Under the pieces are notes generated by a model that saw nothing but the letters and a program-made list of their open reading frames with translations, was not told the DNA's origin and searched no databases. 64,000 bases of DNA, taken from the NCBI GenBank assembly GCA_963082875.1, contig OY720102.1:9088990-9152989 (forward strand), in the 5' to 3' direction. This stretch comes from Corella eumyota (Eukaryota > Chordata > Ascidiacea > Phlebobranchia > Corellidae). Shown here one piece after another: positions 45,985-57,253 of this stretch. The translations under genes were made by a program, and so were the position numbers. Position 1 is the first letter of the stretch; each line of letters begins with the position of its first letter.

Positions 45985-46551
45985 CCCCATTTTCGTACAG
46001 CTTCGATAATAGAAGTAGCTTCCTTTTCTACGGCTGGATAAAAACGCTCACTCTTAGGTAGTGTTCGGGACCAAAACACTGCTCGTCGTCCACTTTGATT
46101 TAAAGTTGCCGAAATGGCTACGTCCGAAGCATCACATTCTACTATGAAAGGTTCGTGTTCGTCAATGGCACTAAGTGCAGCGCATTCTATATCCCTTTTT
46201 AAAAGTTCAAAATCATTAACACATTCACTTTTTAACTGAAATGATTTGACTTCACGAAGTCGATGGACTTAGTCAGCAAAATTTATTTATTATCCACTTA
46301 GCATAGTACGCAAATAAACCCAATATTCGTTTTAACGAACGATAACTCAATGGTGGTTTAAGGTTCCGCAAAGCTTCCAATCGATCTGGGTCAGGTGCTA
46401 CTGTTTTGCTACCAACCACGTAACTTAAAATTTTGATATTTGATACACTTGAAACGGTTTTCTCTTCATTTAGCGTGAGTTTTCTTTCTTTCACAGCTTT
46501 TAAAAAATTCCGTACGTTAATGTCGTGTTGCTCCTTTACTATGGCCAGCAA
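45985..46551 (-). mobile_element. Second Ty3/gypsy polymerase fossil (RT end and RNase H)
   Basis: The upstream part (46551-46273) has NVRNFLKAVKERKLTLNEEK and LGLFAYYAKW, the RT palm end to connection. The downstream part has FIVECDASDVAISATLNQ, VFWSRTLPKSE and ITDQRSVSYILDNRKR, RNase H. It covers the same protein region as 44290-45205 with quite different sequence, so it is a separate element. Broken fossil; no LTRs seen. Confidence 0.75.
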
Positions 46552-46559
46552 AGCTCTTT

Positions 46560-47190
46560 ACTATGCATCTACAATTAAAGTTGACAAACAATTCTTTTAA
46601 GTAAACATACCTAGTTCTTTATTAAAGGAAAACTTTCTATTGTAAAGGTAATGTCTTTCAGTAATTATTAATATATACGCAGCAAAAAAAGTATAGAAAA
46701 TCTTAAAACTTTGTAGGATATGTGCAAACATAGTCTGTTGTAGACCAGGTTTTTTTTCATTTAAAATTTATATTACAACAGTAGTACGTTCACTATAACG
46801 GTATATTTTAATATTACTGCTGCCAGACAAAAATAGTTTTCGATAAAATGTGTTACACATGGCCCAATGTTCTTGCAACACAAAAGGTCTTCGATTTTCG
46901 CAAGAAGATATTACATCTAAGTAATGCGACGTTGCCATCTAGTCGTTTATCCAAAATCTATTTACGATCAGTATGTTTTGGTTGTTGCTATTGTTGTAGG
47001 GTCACCATTTGTATAGTTAATTGTTATTTTAGTTTGATTAACGGCGGGGTTTCGCTGGTAATTATTTAAGCTACTTCGTTGAACCTTACTAATTAATTGG
47101 CCAATTTTATACTACTTGATTGTATAAAGTGTTTATGACATAAGACCTAATTCAATGACATTAAAATTGATTATTAAAACACGCAAACAC
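46560..47190. other. Region without recognisable genes
   Basis: Small chance frames only (46848-47069). Confidence 0.45.
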
Positions 47191-47192
47191 AG

Positions 47193-47233
47193 GCATAATA
47201 CCGACTTACACAATAATAAGGAAACACTCGTTG
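47193..47233. repeat. Direct repeat flanking the envelope-like fossil, copy 1
   Basis: AGGCATAATACCGAC... and CACAATAATAAGGAAACACT recur at 49918-49961 in the same orientation. The 2.7 kb between them holds the envelope-like and integrase-end fossils, so these may be LTR remnants. Confidence 0.55.
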
Positions 47234-47296
47234 GTTGATTTGGAAAAAAAATTGTTATAAACTATGTATTTTTTTATTTTTTTTAAAATCTATTGT

Positions 47297-48978
47297 TTAG
47301 TATAATTTTAAACTAGATTGTTTTTTTGATCTCGATTTTCGTCTTTTATATTGTGAGGAAGCCTTAGTTTGTTGTTTATGTAGTGAATACCTATTCGTAT
47401 ATATTGTATTAAAAAGGCTGAGCTCCAAATAAAGGACTGGATTATTAAAAATAATGCTATAAACACACAACTTGAATTTGTCAATACACTTAGTATAACC
47501 ATAAGGGCATATTGCATTATCCATTTCTGCTGTAACATATGTAAAATTAGAACTAGATGATTCAATTGTATTTCTTGCCAACAACTTACTCAATCGTTGG
47601 GTTACTAAGTTTGCTTTGTTCACATCGATTAACATACTTGAAAAATCCTCAAAACCAGATTGATCTTCATCATGAAACTGGATCGCCAGCGAAACAAAGT
47701 CATGCGTACTATATGAGGCCTCATAGTTCTGGTTATTGTTCAATTGTGGAAAAATTTTCGAAATATGTGAATCTGAATGAGTCGTAGTGTAATGTGCGAA
47801 TTCCTCCCGGGAAATAATTTTCAACTAGGCCTTTTTTTGGATTGACAATAGAACCATGTACTATTTGTTCAATTTGATAACTGCCATTGTTGTTTTCGCG
47901 ATAACGAACAAGAGGGCGCCTGGAATAAACATCTCCTCCTACAAGAGTGCTGAGAACTTTCGAAGAAAATTGACGGGCAAGAGCCTTGTATGTTGTGGCA
48001 AAAAGATTTTCTATAAGACAACGATTATAACGTATTTCTTAGTTTAGTAGAATTTTCCGCAACTGAATCCGAAATTTCACTGATAAAATAAGGGTGAAGC
48101 AAAAACGAATCCTACTCTTATACGGATTTATTATATTTTCTGTAGACGATTAATCAATATCCACCTGATAACGACAATTAAGGGGTTGTATTAACAAACC
48201 ATATCGATCACAATTTGAGTTTAAGGGCATACACTTTTTGTAAAATCGACCGCAACTGATAAACTTCGTGATGCTTAACCCCAAATCTAAGGCTTCAAGG
48301 CGGTGAACACGAGATGTATTATAATAAATTATTATTTTTTAATCGTTTTAATGGAGGGCATTCTAGATTTTTAGGAATAATCTAAAATTTTTAGTAAGTC
48401 CGAGTTCCTTTCGTACAAAAACCTCGTTCAATAACACATTTTGACATTGAACTAATCGGGTTAATGAGACGGTGTTTTGCAAAAACGTATTTTATAATCA
48501 TTTTCTGCATGATAGCATTCCAAACAAAGCCGGAATTACCCTGGGCCAAATATATTTATAATTAATATTATTCTTTGTAGACCACATGTTAGGCGAATCT
48601 AATTCTAACCGACCAATGCCAGCTGCATTAAATGTATGGATAAATTTATCACACAATCCTGATGATGGAGGTTGCTCGGGATATGTGTTACTTTCCTTAG
48701 TCCTGCTGCCAAAAAAGTAATTGACAGTAAACCAATCAGATCGAAGTTTGACAAATATACGCTTCCAACTTAATAAAAGATTTAGATGGTTCATAAAAAA
48801 TGGCATCACATGTTCTTGTTCGCATATGTTTATGACGTACGCAAGGTTCAGGATTTGGTATAAAATAATCACCATTAGCTATGTGCTTATTACACAGCTT
48901 TAGCTCAAAGTCAGTTCCAAATGATTTGGCACAAATGATAAATAAAGAAAGAATTGCTATAATATTTAAGTGTTGCAT
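47297..48978 (-). mobile_element. Envelope-like glycoprotein fossil of a gypsy-type element
   Basis: The first part (from 48978) starts with a signal peptide and a cysteine-rich region (FELKLCNKHI, CVRHKHMRTRTCDA). Later parts keep LELDSPNMWSTKN-like sequence, and the last part (47824-47297, 175 codons) has a hydrophobic segment and a basic tail, in keeping with a membrane glycoprotein. An integrase-like C-terminus lies just upstream on the same strand (49098-49343), the order expected for an env-bearing Ty3/gypsy element. Broken, several breaks. The assignment to envelope is inferred from layout and signal/membrane features. Confidence 0.5.
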
Positions 48979-49097
48979 TGTTTTAAAGGTCCAATTTTTT
49001 TGGTGGTTATCAGTATAGTAGTATCAATCTAGTCCTTGTTCTTTTTTGTGGTAGTAAAACTGGTGATGTTTCACTTTCGGTTTACAGGTTTTGATTT

Positions 49098-49343
49098 TTA
49101 CTTTCTTCCGAAGGTAGATTGTTGTCGTTTTCGACTATCAATTAAAACTGTATCCAATTTCCCATTAATATTCATCAAAATATGCTCCTGGGATACGTAA
49201 ATTTGCTTTATAGACCATCTACGCCATGTATGCTGGAAGTCTGTTTGAATTGTTGATCGCATACCCAGCAAAACTAGTCCAAGACTTTTAACCAATTTAC
49301 AAGCATTCATGAAAATCTTGGGTTTCAACGTTTGCATGTTCAA
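49098..49343 (-). mobile_element. Possible integrase C-terminal end of the env-bearing fossil
   Basis: The end of this 81-codon frame (ILMNINGKLDTVLIDSRKR) resembles the last integrase segment of gypsy elements (…NGKPDTVSIDRLKPA). It ends 120 bases before the envelope-like start. Short and degraded; moderate support only. Confidence 0.45.
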
Positions 49344-49349
49344 ACGGAT

Positions 49350-51005
49350 TTTGTAACATATTTAAATTATGACGCTTCATCGGTTGACTGATATTAGATT
49401 CCAAAGAATGCCGTTCCTGTGAAACCAAAGATTCACTACTAACCCTATCATAAATTGGTTCATTTTCCACCGAGTGTTTAACTGATTTGAAAGTGCATAA
49501 GCTTTACATTTTTCTTCGTTTGATTTATTTAAAAAAATATTCAAACAGCAATAATAAAAAGTCTACCGTTTTTTCACTCGAACGCTTCGTTTTCTTAAAT
49601 AAATCCTGACGGGTAAAAGCTTCTTCAAATAGTTCGGTTATTCACCAGCTGCTAAACAATTAATCACTTGTAGCGAACACTCCCTTCCATCAAATCTTCA
49701 TAGTAGAATTAACAAAATCTAATCAAGTAGATCAACTTCCCTTCTCGTACACTTTTGCGTAAGTGATATAAATTTACAAAAAATATTGCCACTTTGCTTT
49801 CAATATAAACACTTCCATAATAAATTGTTTGTATGGGAAGGGCAAAATTTTTCTTCTTGTTAAGTTACCGTAGAGAACTGAGCTGCCTATTTCTTGTAAA
49901 ATCACGTTGCACACAAAAAGGCATAATACTGACATACACAATAATAAGGAAACACTCGTTTACCATAAACATGTGTCTTTTTGATAAAGACATGCCATGT
50001 GTTTTTTCATGAACATATTAAAAATGAGCTGTTATTGCTTCAACGTATATCCTAATCAACAATTCATTTTTTTGTATCCTGGTGGTAACAAAATCCCTAA
50101 ATTTTACATAAAATAAGTAATTCTAAAATATTAAATATTTCTAGCAAAGCATAACACACAAAACATTTTTCTGATCTAGTGGTTTGAGTGAGTACGGTAA
50201 GTGAGCGGTAACGGTATTTTCAGCATCGAAAGGGTATTCTGAGATTGGTGATAAAATAAGTAAATATTTCTTGCAAAGCTGGCTGTATGTGGAGACGAAA
50301 AATCTTATAAAAAGCCTTAGCAACGCTTTGTAAAACTATGCAAACAAGTCGCGACCCCTACCCGCACCAGACTCGTCGAAACTACTGCAGCTAACTCCCG
50401 CACCACAGTGGTGTGTAAAAAGATGCTGACGCGGTGCAGATTTGCTCGAAATAGTGTAAAATAACATTACAATTACATTTTAAATAGGCTTTGTGAAACA
50501 TCTACTTAAAAGCAAATAAAATCACTTGAGATTTAGGACTTAATTTTATTAATTGGTTCATTTTTATCGAATTTGACCCAGTTTCTTGGTTGTCCACTTG
50601 CCCCGAATTTTTTTTAATCTTTATTTTGTTGCAATACAACCGCTAACCCCTTTCATTTTTCTTCGTGATCGTTGCTTAGTATAAACAATCCACTATTTCT
50701 TTGAAAATAACGATCAATAAGGCCGAGGACATTTTTTAACCATGTCATCAAGTAGAGTTTGAATAAATTCTACTTTTTACTTTAAATTTTTACTTTCAAT
50801 TTTGAATGCACTATTCAGACTGTCAGATGTTGTTTAATTCAGGGCTTTTATATGTTAAGTTAGATTAATCAGAAAATAGAAGGTATATATATCTGTCAGT
50901 CTGTAGATTTATTAAAACTAAAAAAATTAGACTTGAATACCTTCTGCCTACATTTCAGAAAAGTACTTATTAATCTATTAATTTACAAAAATAGTGTAAA
51001 AGTTA
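49350..51005. other. Region without recognisable genes
   Basis: Contains the second direct repeat (49918-49961) and a GC-richer patch at 50340-50450. Open frames are short and unrecognised. Confidence 0.45.
49918..49961. repeat. Direct repeat flanking the envelope-like fossil, copy 2
   Basis: Partner of 47193-47233; about 38 of 42 bases agree. Confidence 0.55.
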
Positions 51006-51012
51006 CGTAAAA

Positions 51013-52160
51013 ATGCCTAAATCTTGTTGTGTGTTTAAATGTACGAACAATAAAACCAAATTTATCATTTTATTTGCTACCAAACGAAGTTGCTAAACCG
51101 GAAAGAAGACGTTCTTGGTTAATTGCCATCAACAGAAAGAACAAGGACAACAAACTTTGGGAACCTAATTCTGTGTACACCTACATTTGTTCTGAGCATT
51201 TTTACATCTGGTTAGTGAATTATGACTTAAATTTTTAGTATTATTTGTTTACTTAAACCTAACTTACCCTATCAATTGGTTATAATTTAGGTTAATGCCT
51301 TCTAAAAAACAAACCAAAAAATTGTCTTTTTTCTAGGGTTGAAAAATGACGATCCATATCATCCTGATTATACACCTTCTGTGTTTAAATATAAAAAAGA
51401 AGGTGATTGTACAAAAAAGACTATTTTAACAAGATTTGAAAGATCAAAAAAACGAAAAAGTGATCATTTGGGCAACTTTTTGCATTGTTATCCTAAATTG
51501 TGGATACAATTTGTTCAACATACATTTAAATTTTGTGTCAGTCATGAAGTAAGTAAAGTTTATATAATTAAAATTTTAGAATAATTTAAATCTACAGTAG
51601 ATGAAGATTTATCATTCAGTGCTGGAAAAGTCCTACATCAGCAACAGTTTTCAAGGCTTTACCTGAGACTGCACTTCCTAGTACAAGTGACCAATATGTA
51701 TTGGAGGAGTGGAAAAGCAAATATGACCAAATAAAACTCTGTGCTGTTTCTATAAAAGAAAATGACAATATGTGCAAAAAACTAACTGGTCTGAAATGGC
51801 GAGTGTTTAATAAGGTCTACTTATACCTAGTTCAATTTATGACACCACCAACAAAAAGAAGTTTACCCCTTATTGACCAGCTATTAATCACAATTATTCG
51901 CCTTAAAACTAACACGTCATTTGATTTTTTAAGCATAATAACATGTACTCCAAAAACAACTTTAATTGACTACTTTTGGAAATGGTTAGATGGGATTTCG
52001 ATCAACTTGAGTTTTATGATTAGACCGAGTGATCGCAACTATATTTTTCAAACCATTCCACCTGTTTTTCGGGCTAAATTTCCACATCTTACATGCATCC
52101 ATAGACTGTTTTGAAATTTTTATTGAAACTCCAATACTTAAACCTGGTGTAGTACATTTT
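51013..52160 (+). pseudogene. ISL2EU-type transposase: THAP domain plus HTH and start of DDE domain
   Basis: 51013 starts MPKSCCVFKC, the Cys pair of a THAP finger. After one shift near 51055 the frame reads SFYLLPNEVAKPERRRSWL and YICSEHF, which completes it (C-x2-H present). A possible intron (about 51212-51335) precedes LKNDDPYHPDYTPSVFKY, a segment usual after the THAP finger. 51701-52114 has PPTKRSLPLIDQLLITIIRL, the helix-turn-helix of DDE_4-type transposases, and CTPKTTLIDYFWKWLD. At 52090-52150 the IDCFEIFIETP motif with the first catalytic Asp appears in another frame; the rest of the nuclease is lost. So it is truncated and shifted. Confidence 0.7.
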
Positions 52161-52384
52161 TTAACTATTTTCACATAGATTTTTTATTTTTTTGGAAATA
52201 CATATTTTATTTTAAATTCTGTGAAAAAATAACATATTTAAACAAAAGGCAGTGTGCTTTTTTTAAATTACACATAAAAAAGTTTTAAAATTTAACTCTA
52301 TACTACGTACTTAACTTGGACGAGGATAATGAAAGTGACTTTTTTTTCTGTTTTTACAGTACCATGTACTATTTTTGGGTACCC

Positions 52385-52520
52385 GTTTAAGTTTTAAATT
52401 TTATTAAGTAGTTGTAAAGGTTTGCATATTCCAAAGGTGACCATTGTGATGGATCACTCACCCACCGGTCAGCTGCAATTGTGTAAGGGCAATCACATCC
52501 CAAAACATATAGTTTTTCTT
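52385..52520 (-). pseudogene. Possible second-gene fragment of the ISL2EU element
   Basis: On the minus strand the frame reads CPYTIAADRWVSDPSQW then SPLEYANLYNYLI, like the N-terminal region of the SWIM/YqaJ-type protein that accompanies ISL2EU transposases (…W.D...W..L...D.Y.YL). About 45 residues only. Its convergent orientation to the transposase fits the two-gene layout. Confidence 0.4.
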
Positions 52521-52529
52521 GGTATCTTG

Positions 52530-53445
52530 ATAAAGCAGGGCCAGATAATTAATTTTTATACGTATATGAAATACTATTAACAACTAAAATTAATATACAG
52601 ATTGTAAGGACAAAAAATTCTAATAAACAATAAAAACATTTTAACTTTGATTTGTAAAAGTAACGTTTCACTCACGAAAAACTAAAACTGACTGTCTGAC
52701 ATATTCCGGTGACTAAATGTTAACGATTAAACGGCTTCCTGTCGCTTATTTTAAATAAAATAATTAAAAAAAGGTCATCAGCGTCTTCTACTATGATTGC
52801 CCTTTTAAAATATGGCAAAATAAAAAAAAATTACAATCTAGTTTTTTTTTATACACCATTTTAAGCGTTTTAATTGCAAACTGTGTACAAAATCCCTATG
52901 CTAGCCGCAATGTTTTCCCCTTCTTTATGACGTCATTTTGCATTGTGACGTTTAGAACCGACTTCATCAATATATCAAAAAAAAAAAATGTAGCACCAAA
53001 AAAATTAAATAAATAAAAAAAGGAAAAGACAAACTAATTATTTCTATATATAACGCTTATTTTGTGTTTTTGTTTTGTTTAAGAACTTTTGCCTATCATT
53101 AATTACTTATGATATGATTCCTATATTGTTTTGGGCAGCAAAATAAGCCGTTCGGGCTATCAATCAAAGTTTATGACGTAGTGTGCCTCTTTCGATATAA
53201 CACGTGACTTTATGCTAGGATAATATCCGAATTATTCTACATGTACATACCTGTAACATATTAATTCAAGGTTAATGAATTTAAACATCTGCAAGGATTT
53301 CTCAGTGTTACATCCTGAGAGTAAAATACAGGCTGTCATCAGAATATTTGACGTTGGCACAATTGCATTGAATTGCCATGTCAGCAGTTTCTTTGACACA
53401 ATCAGTTATTACTTACTTTCGTTACATTATATTTATTTTAACTGA
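52530..53445. other. Region without recognisable genes
   Basis: AT-rich, several poly-A/T runs, no gene. Confidence 0.5.
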
Positions 53446-53450
53446 TCATG

Positions 53451-53851
53451 AAATTAAGGTACTCTATAACGATATTCAGTAAACAAAGATACTTACTATC
53501 ATGCGGGTCGTTGGTCTATCCTAGATCTGGTAGCATGGTTCTTTCTTTGTTACAAAGGAAACCATGTCTAAATTTCAAACCAAACATTGTAAATTTTAAA
53601 TTGGTTATGGCAAATCGTTATATTTGGTTTATAGCCTTTTTATATAATTTTGCGGGTTTGCTACCTACATCCTGTTTATATAATAAATTAAACCGATATT
53701 ATTCCTAACAATCATAATGACGTTTTTTAAATTTAAACTGAAAAAATACAGGTAACAAATGTGATTTTTATCTTTATTTGAGGTAAGTTAATTTAAAATA
53801 TACTATGATACCTAGCATGATAGATCAAATAAAAACGTTTTCGGTACGTAA
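53451..53851. repeat. Duplicated block, copy A
   Basis: AATTAAGGTACT..., AACGATATTCAGTAAAC, AAGATACTTACTATCATGCG and CTATGATACCTAGCATGA recur at 55733-56013 in the same order and orientation. Copy A has about 115 extra bases (53641-53760) absent from copy B. Confidence 0.8.
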
Positions 53852-54172
53852 TTTTTTTTTTTATTTTAAAAAGCAAAACACTCTGACAATTAAATATACA
53901 AAAAATATGAATATTAAAAATCAGATAAAGAATTTATATATTTAAGATTTCAATCAATACGTTTGACTATTTGTTGAAAAAGATGTCGTAAGTATGTTGC
54001 GGTTAAAATTAAACATTTTCTTCGGCATTTTGACTTACAAAATCTAATTACATATTTAGTGAAAGTACGCTATTTAGGCAAACAGCACACTTTGTAATAA
54101 AACAGGTCATTGAAAAGTATGAACAAGACAATATAAGCATAAAAAGGTTTTAAAAAACTGATAAAGAGCTTT

Positions 54173-54244
54173 GGGCTCGTCCGGGATTTGAACCCGGTAC
54201 CTTTCGCACCCAAAGCGAGAATCATACCCCTAGACCAACGAGCC
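54173..54244 (-). tRNA. tRNA-Pro (TGG)
   Basis: The minus strand reads GGCTCGTTGGTCTAGGGG (A box), anticodon loop with TGG in CGCTTTGGGTGCG, and B box GGGTTCAAATCCC. The acceptor stem GGCTCGT/ACGAGCC is perfect, as is the 5-bp T-stem. One C-A mismatch sits at the top of the anticodon stem. Probably functional. Confidence 0.85.
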
Positions 54245-54459
54245 GCTTGGTTTAAAAATTTTAATTTCAAGCTATTGCAAGTCATTAGTTGGATTTGGTT
54301 GGTCAACTTGGATGTGAGAAGTTTCGGTCTTCTTTAGGGCAAACCAAGTATTAGTTGCTTTTATTTATGTTTTTTCCCATAATACTTTTTACAAAATTAA
54401 AAAAGATGTGTTTTTTTGGTATATAAATATTCAACAGGCTTCAACGATCGAATTACATC

Positions 54460-54531
54460 TTCTTCGTAGTCTAAAGGTTAGGATTCCTGGCTTACATCCA
54501 AGCGGCCCGAATTCGATTCTCGGTGTAGGGA
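54460..54531 (+). pseudogene. tRNA-Glu-like sequence with TAC (Val) anticodon
   Basis: The body follows tRNA-Glu (GTCTAAAGGTTAGGATTCC, GCGGCCC, GATTCTCGGTGTAGGG), but the anticodon loop CTTACAT gives TAC, a Val anticodon. The acceptor stem has one mismatch and several G-T pairs. It is best called a decayed tRNA-Glu paralogue; an active tRNA with switched anticodon is less likely. Confidence 0.6.
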
Positions 54532-54839
54532 TTTTATTTTTAATTTCGCGCTGCGTTTTGACAATATGATACACAAAGAATTAGAATTGTTATTGCACGA
54601 CGATTAAAGTTAATGTAATTCCGTATTAATCGCGTGATTAGCTTATCCCAAAGTAATGTTAATCGCACTTATTGCAATTAAAGAATATTGGTTTCGGACG
54701 TTTTACCAAAAATAAAGTCAATATTTAAAATGTCCATCTAATTTAAAACAAATGTAAACCTTAAATTAAATATATGGTTTTATAAATACTTAAGTTCTTT
54801 TATTAAGTACATAACTTCTTTATCTAGTTTAGCACTAGT

Positions 54840-55083
54840 TATTAGGTTCAATTCCCACTGCTCTAACACTGCAGCGCCCTTAAGTAATGCGTTTTAAGTG
54901 GTATCAACTCCTGCAGAGCTAGCACTAATTAGCTGTAGAATAATCCGATCAGGCAATTAGAATCTATAATATCCCCAACTTCTAAAGGCTAATCAAGACT
55001 GGAACGTAAAAGCTGATGTTTCTCTATGTTTAGGTCGCGCAACTGACCTTCCCACATTGAGGAGGATTAAGATATATACAAAA
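54840..55083 (+). repeat. SINE copy, 5'-truncated
   Basis: Starts in the B box (TAGGTTCAATTCCCAC) and continues with GCAGCGCCCTTAAGTAATGCG, CAACTCCTGC, CAGGCAATTAGAATCTATAA and TTCCCACATTGAGGA. Collinear with 43507-43690, with a small insertion near 54990-55040. Confidence 0.75.
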
Positions 55084-55428
55084 GAAGAAATGTTAATATT
55101 AATATCTAAGATGTAAAAAAATATATATTATAGCAATTGTAACATAAAAAAACGCAATTTATTATAAAGTTGATTAAAAGTAGTCGTCCTTTGTTTAAGA
55201 TATTTTATACTAGTTAGGTTAACAGGCGTTAAAAAAATTATTACAAATTTTGTGTACTATTCTTAACAAAACTTATATTAGAGAAAATATCAAACATCAG
55301 TGGTAAAGTTTATGCTTGTCACGCTGGGAACTTGGTTTGGTTCTTGGCTTATGCAAATATTTTCATATTAACATATCGATTGTTTAATTAAATAAACATT
55401 AAGCCGGTTTTAATGATAGTAATATATC

Positions 55429-55500
55429 ATTTACATGGTCTAGGGGTTAGGAATCCTAGCTCTCACCCAGGCGGCCCGGGTTCGATTCCCGGTGTAGGAA
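55429..55500 (+). tRNA. tRNA-Glu (CTC), slightly degraded
   Basis: A box region TGGTCTAGGGGTTAGG, anticodon loop CTCTCAC (CTC), T-arm CCGGG TTCGATT CCCGG perfect, 3' end TGTAGGAA. The first acceptor pair and one anticodon-stem pair do not match, so it may be a recent pseudogene. Confidence 0.6.
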
Positions 55501-55687
55501 TACTTTGCTTAATTTTGCCTGGCGTTTTGACAATATGATGCATAAATCGTTTAATTACCTTAAACTGATGACAAATTGAAATTAATTTGAAAATTTTTAA
55601 AAAAGATTAAATAAGTATTAAGATATTTTACTTTGTTAAATACATTTACTTATAACGACATAACTAATACATTGACTTTTTTAAAAG

Positions 55688-55738
55688 CGGTATGGCTTAG
55701 TGGTAAAGCGCATAATAAACAGGAGATCCTGGGAATTA
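55688..55738 (+). pseudogene. tRNA-Thr-like fragment
   Basis: GCGGTATGGCTTAGTGGTAA, AGCGCATAATAAACAGGAG and ATCCTGGGAATT resemble a tRNA-Thr-TGT whose B box is broken off. It directly adjoins the duplicated block B. Confidence 0.5.
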
Positions 55739-56013
55739 AGGTACTGTGTCTAACGATATTCAGTAAACGAAGATACTTACTATCATGCGGCTCGTTGGTA
55801 TCTCCTAAATCTGGTAGTATGGTTCTTTTTTTGTTAGAAAGGAAACTAGGTTTAATTTTAAAACCAAACATTGTAAGTTTTTAATTTTAAATTGGTTGTG
55901 GCAAATCGTTATATTTGTTGGTTTTTTTTTATCTTTATTTGAGGTAAGTTAATTTAAAATATACTATGATACCTAGCATGACAGATAAAATAAAAACGTT
56001 TTTGGTACGTATT
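55733..56013. repeat. Duplicated block, copy B
   Basis: Collinear with 53451-53851 without its 115-base extra part. It lies 2.3 kb away, with three tRNA-like loci and a SINE in between. Confidence 0.8.
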
Positions 56014-56014
56014 A

Positions 56015-56940
56015 AACAAAGCGCAAAGGAAACACAAAGTGTAAAATTAAAAAAAAAACTTGTAAAACACAACAATATTAGGTTGACAGGATTACCATAG
56101 ATATTTTTATGACCCCCGATTCATGATTTGGCCTTACTGTATTTTATTTAAAACATTTTTTCTCTGGTTTAATTGTATTTTTATTTTTTTTTAATGATAT
56201 ACATTTATATGGCGTTTATAGTGTCATTTTGTAATAAAAATTATTGTACGTTAACGTTTTTATTAGGTGGCGATTCTACCCTATTGTTTGATAAACGTAT
56301 AATATGGTCATTGCTATTTGGTTGGTATGCGTGTGACCGGTTAATTATTTTATCCATTACGGCATTTAAGTTGTTGTCATCGTGGCGTTTTTTTTTAATT
56401 TTGGTTTTAAGTGTGGTTTTATAATGGAGTGAGAAATAAATTGTAAAGACTATACCCCAAAATCGTGACAAAATAAAACTAAATAGCAAAAACACATTTA
56501 TTATTGGGTCCGTTGTATCTGAAATTGCTCTTAAAAATTTCTGAATTTATTTTTAAATCGAATTCGTTTGATAAAAAGTCCATATCTAGTGTTCAAGTAT
56601 ATTTCGTTTGTAATTGACGAGGGTGCTAATTGATTTTTAAACTGTTAATGATGCTAAATAAAAATTCCGGTTGTTCAGGGTGTAAAGCGTTACATGTTGC
56701 ATAATCATAAACTGTGAAATTGCATGTGTCCCCGTGTTGGAATCATGGCTGTATTTTAATTACATGTGCATTAGCCGAAACTAGCGAATAGTTTTTAAAC
56801 ATTACATAGTTGTCTAAAATTTAAAAAATGAAATAGCGTCCTAATGTGTATGTTTCTAAAAGGGTTACAGTATCAAAAACAATGTTATCCTTACGCAATC
56901 AACCTATTTGAATTGTTTCATCGTTAGGTTTCGTGTAAAC
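56015..56940. other. Region without recognisable genes
   Basis: Frames at 56173-56424 are hydrophobic and Leu/Ile/Phe-rich, as expected by chance in T-rich DNA. Confidence 0.45.
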
Positions 56941-57044
56941 AATAAGTGGTCGGGTTGAAAATAATTTTTTTCTATTTTAATGACTGTAAAAGTGTCCCAT
57001 TGATGTTTTGACAATGTGTTCGGTAAATTAAGTCTTCTACGACA

Positions 57045-57240
57045 TTGCGGCGGTTGGAGTATCTAATATTTGTGATAACACTGCGCTGAGGTAAGACTTA
57101 GCAAGAATTTTATAAATATTGGTTAGAGCTGCTTTGAATTGGCATTCCAAGAGTTCTTGGTTTTCTTTAACAATCATACATAAATCATTAGTGAAATATG
57201 TGGAAAGGTGTGTGGTGCCATTAAGTTTGAATGGATCTGT
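57045..57240 (-). other. Unrecognised open segment with acceptor-like start
   Basis: On the minus strand CCCCTTTTACAG is followed by an open segment with PFKLNGTTHLSTYF and CQFKAALTNIYKILAKSY. A second open segment of similar character lies at 57890-58040 (EVKSWLCDNGGLILALTEK), also minus. They could be exons of an unknown or decayed gene with the LTR at 57254-57880 in the intron. No family recognised. Confidence 0.3.
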
Positions 57241-57253
57241 AAAAGGGGCGATG

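Noticed and set aside
54070-54306. Minus-strand frame with RGMILALGAKGTGFKSR
   Set aside because: It is a read-through of the tRNA-Pro gene at 54173-54244.
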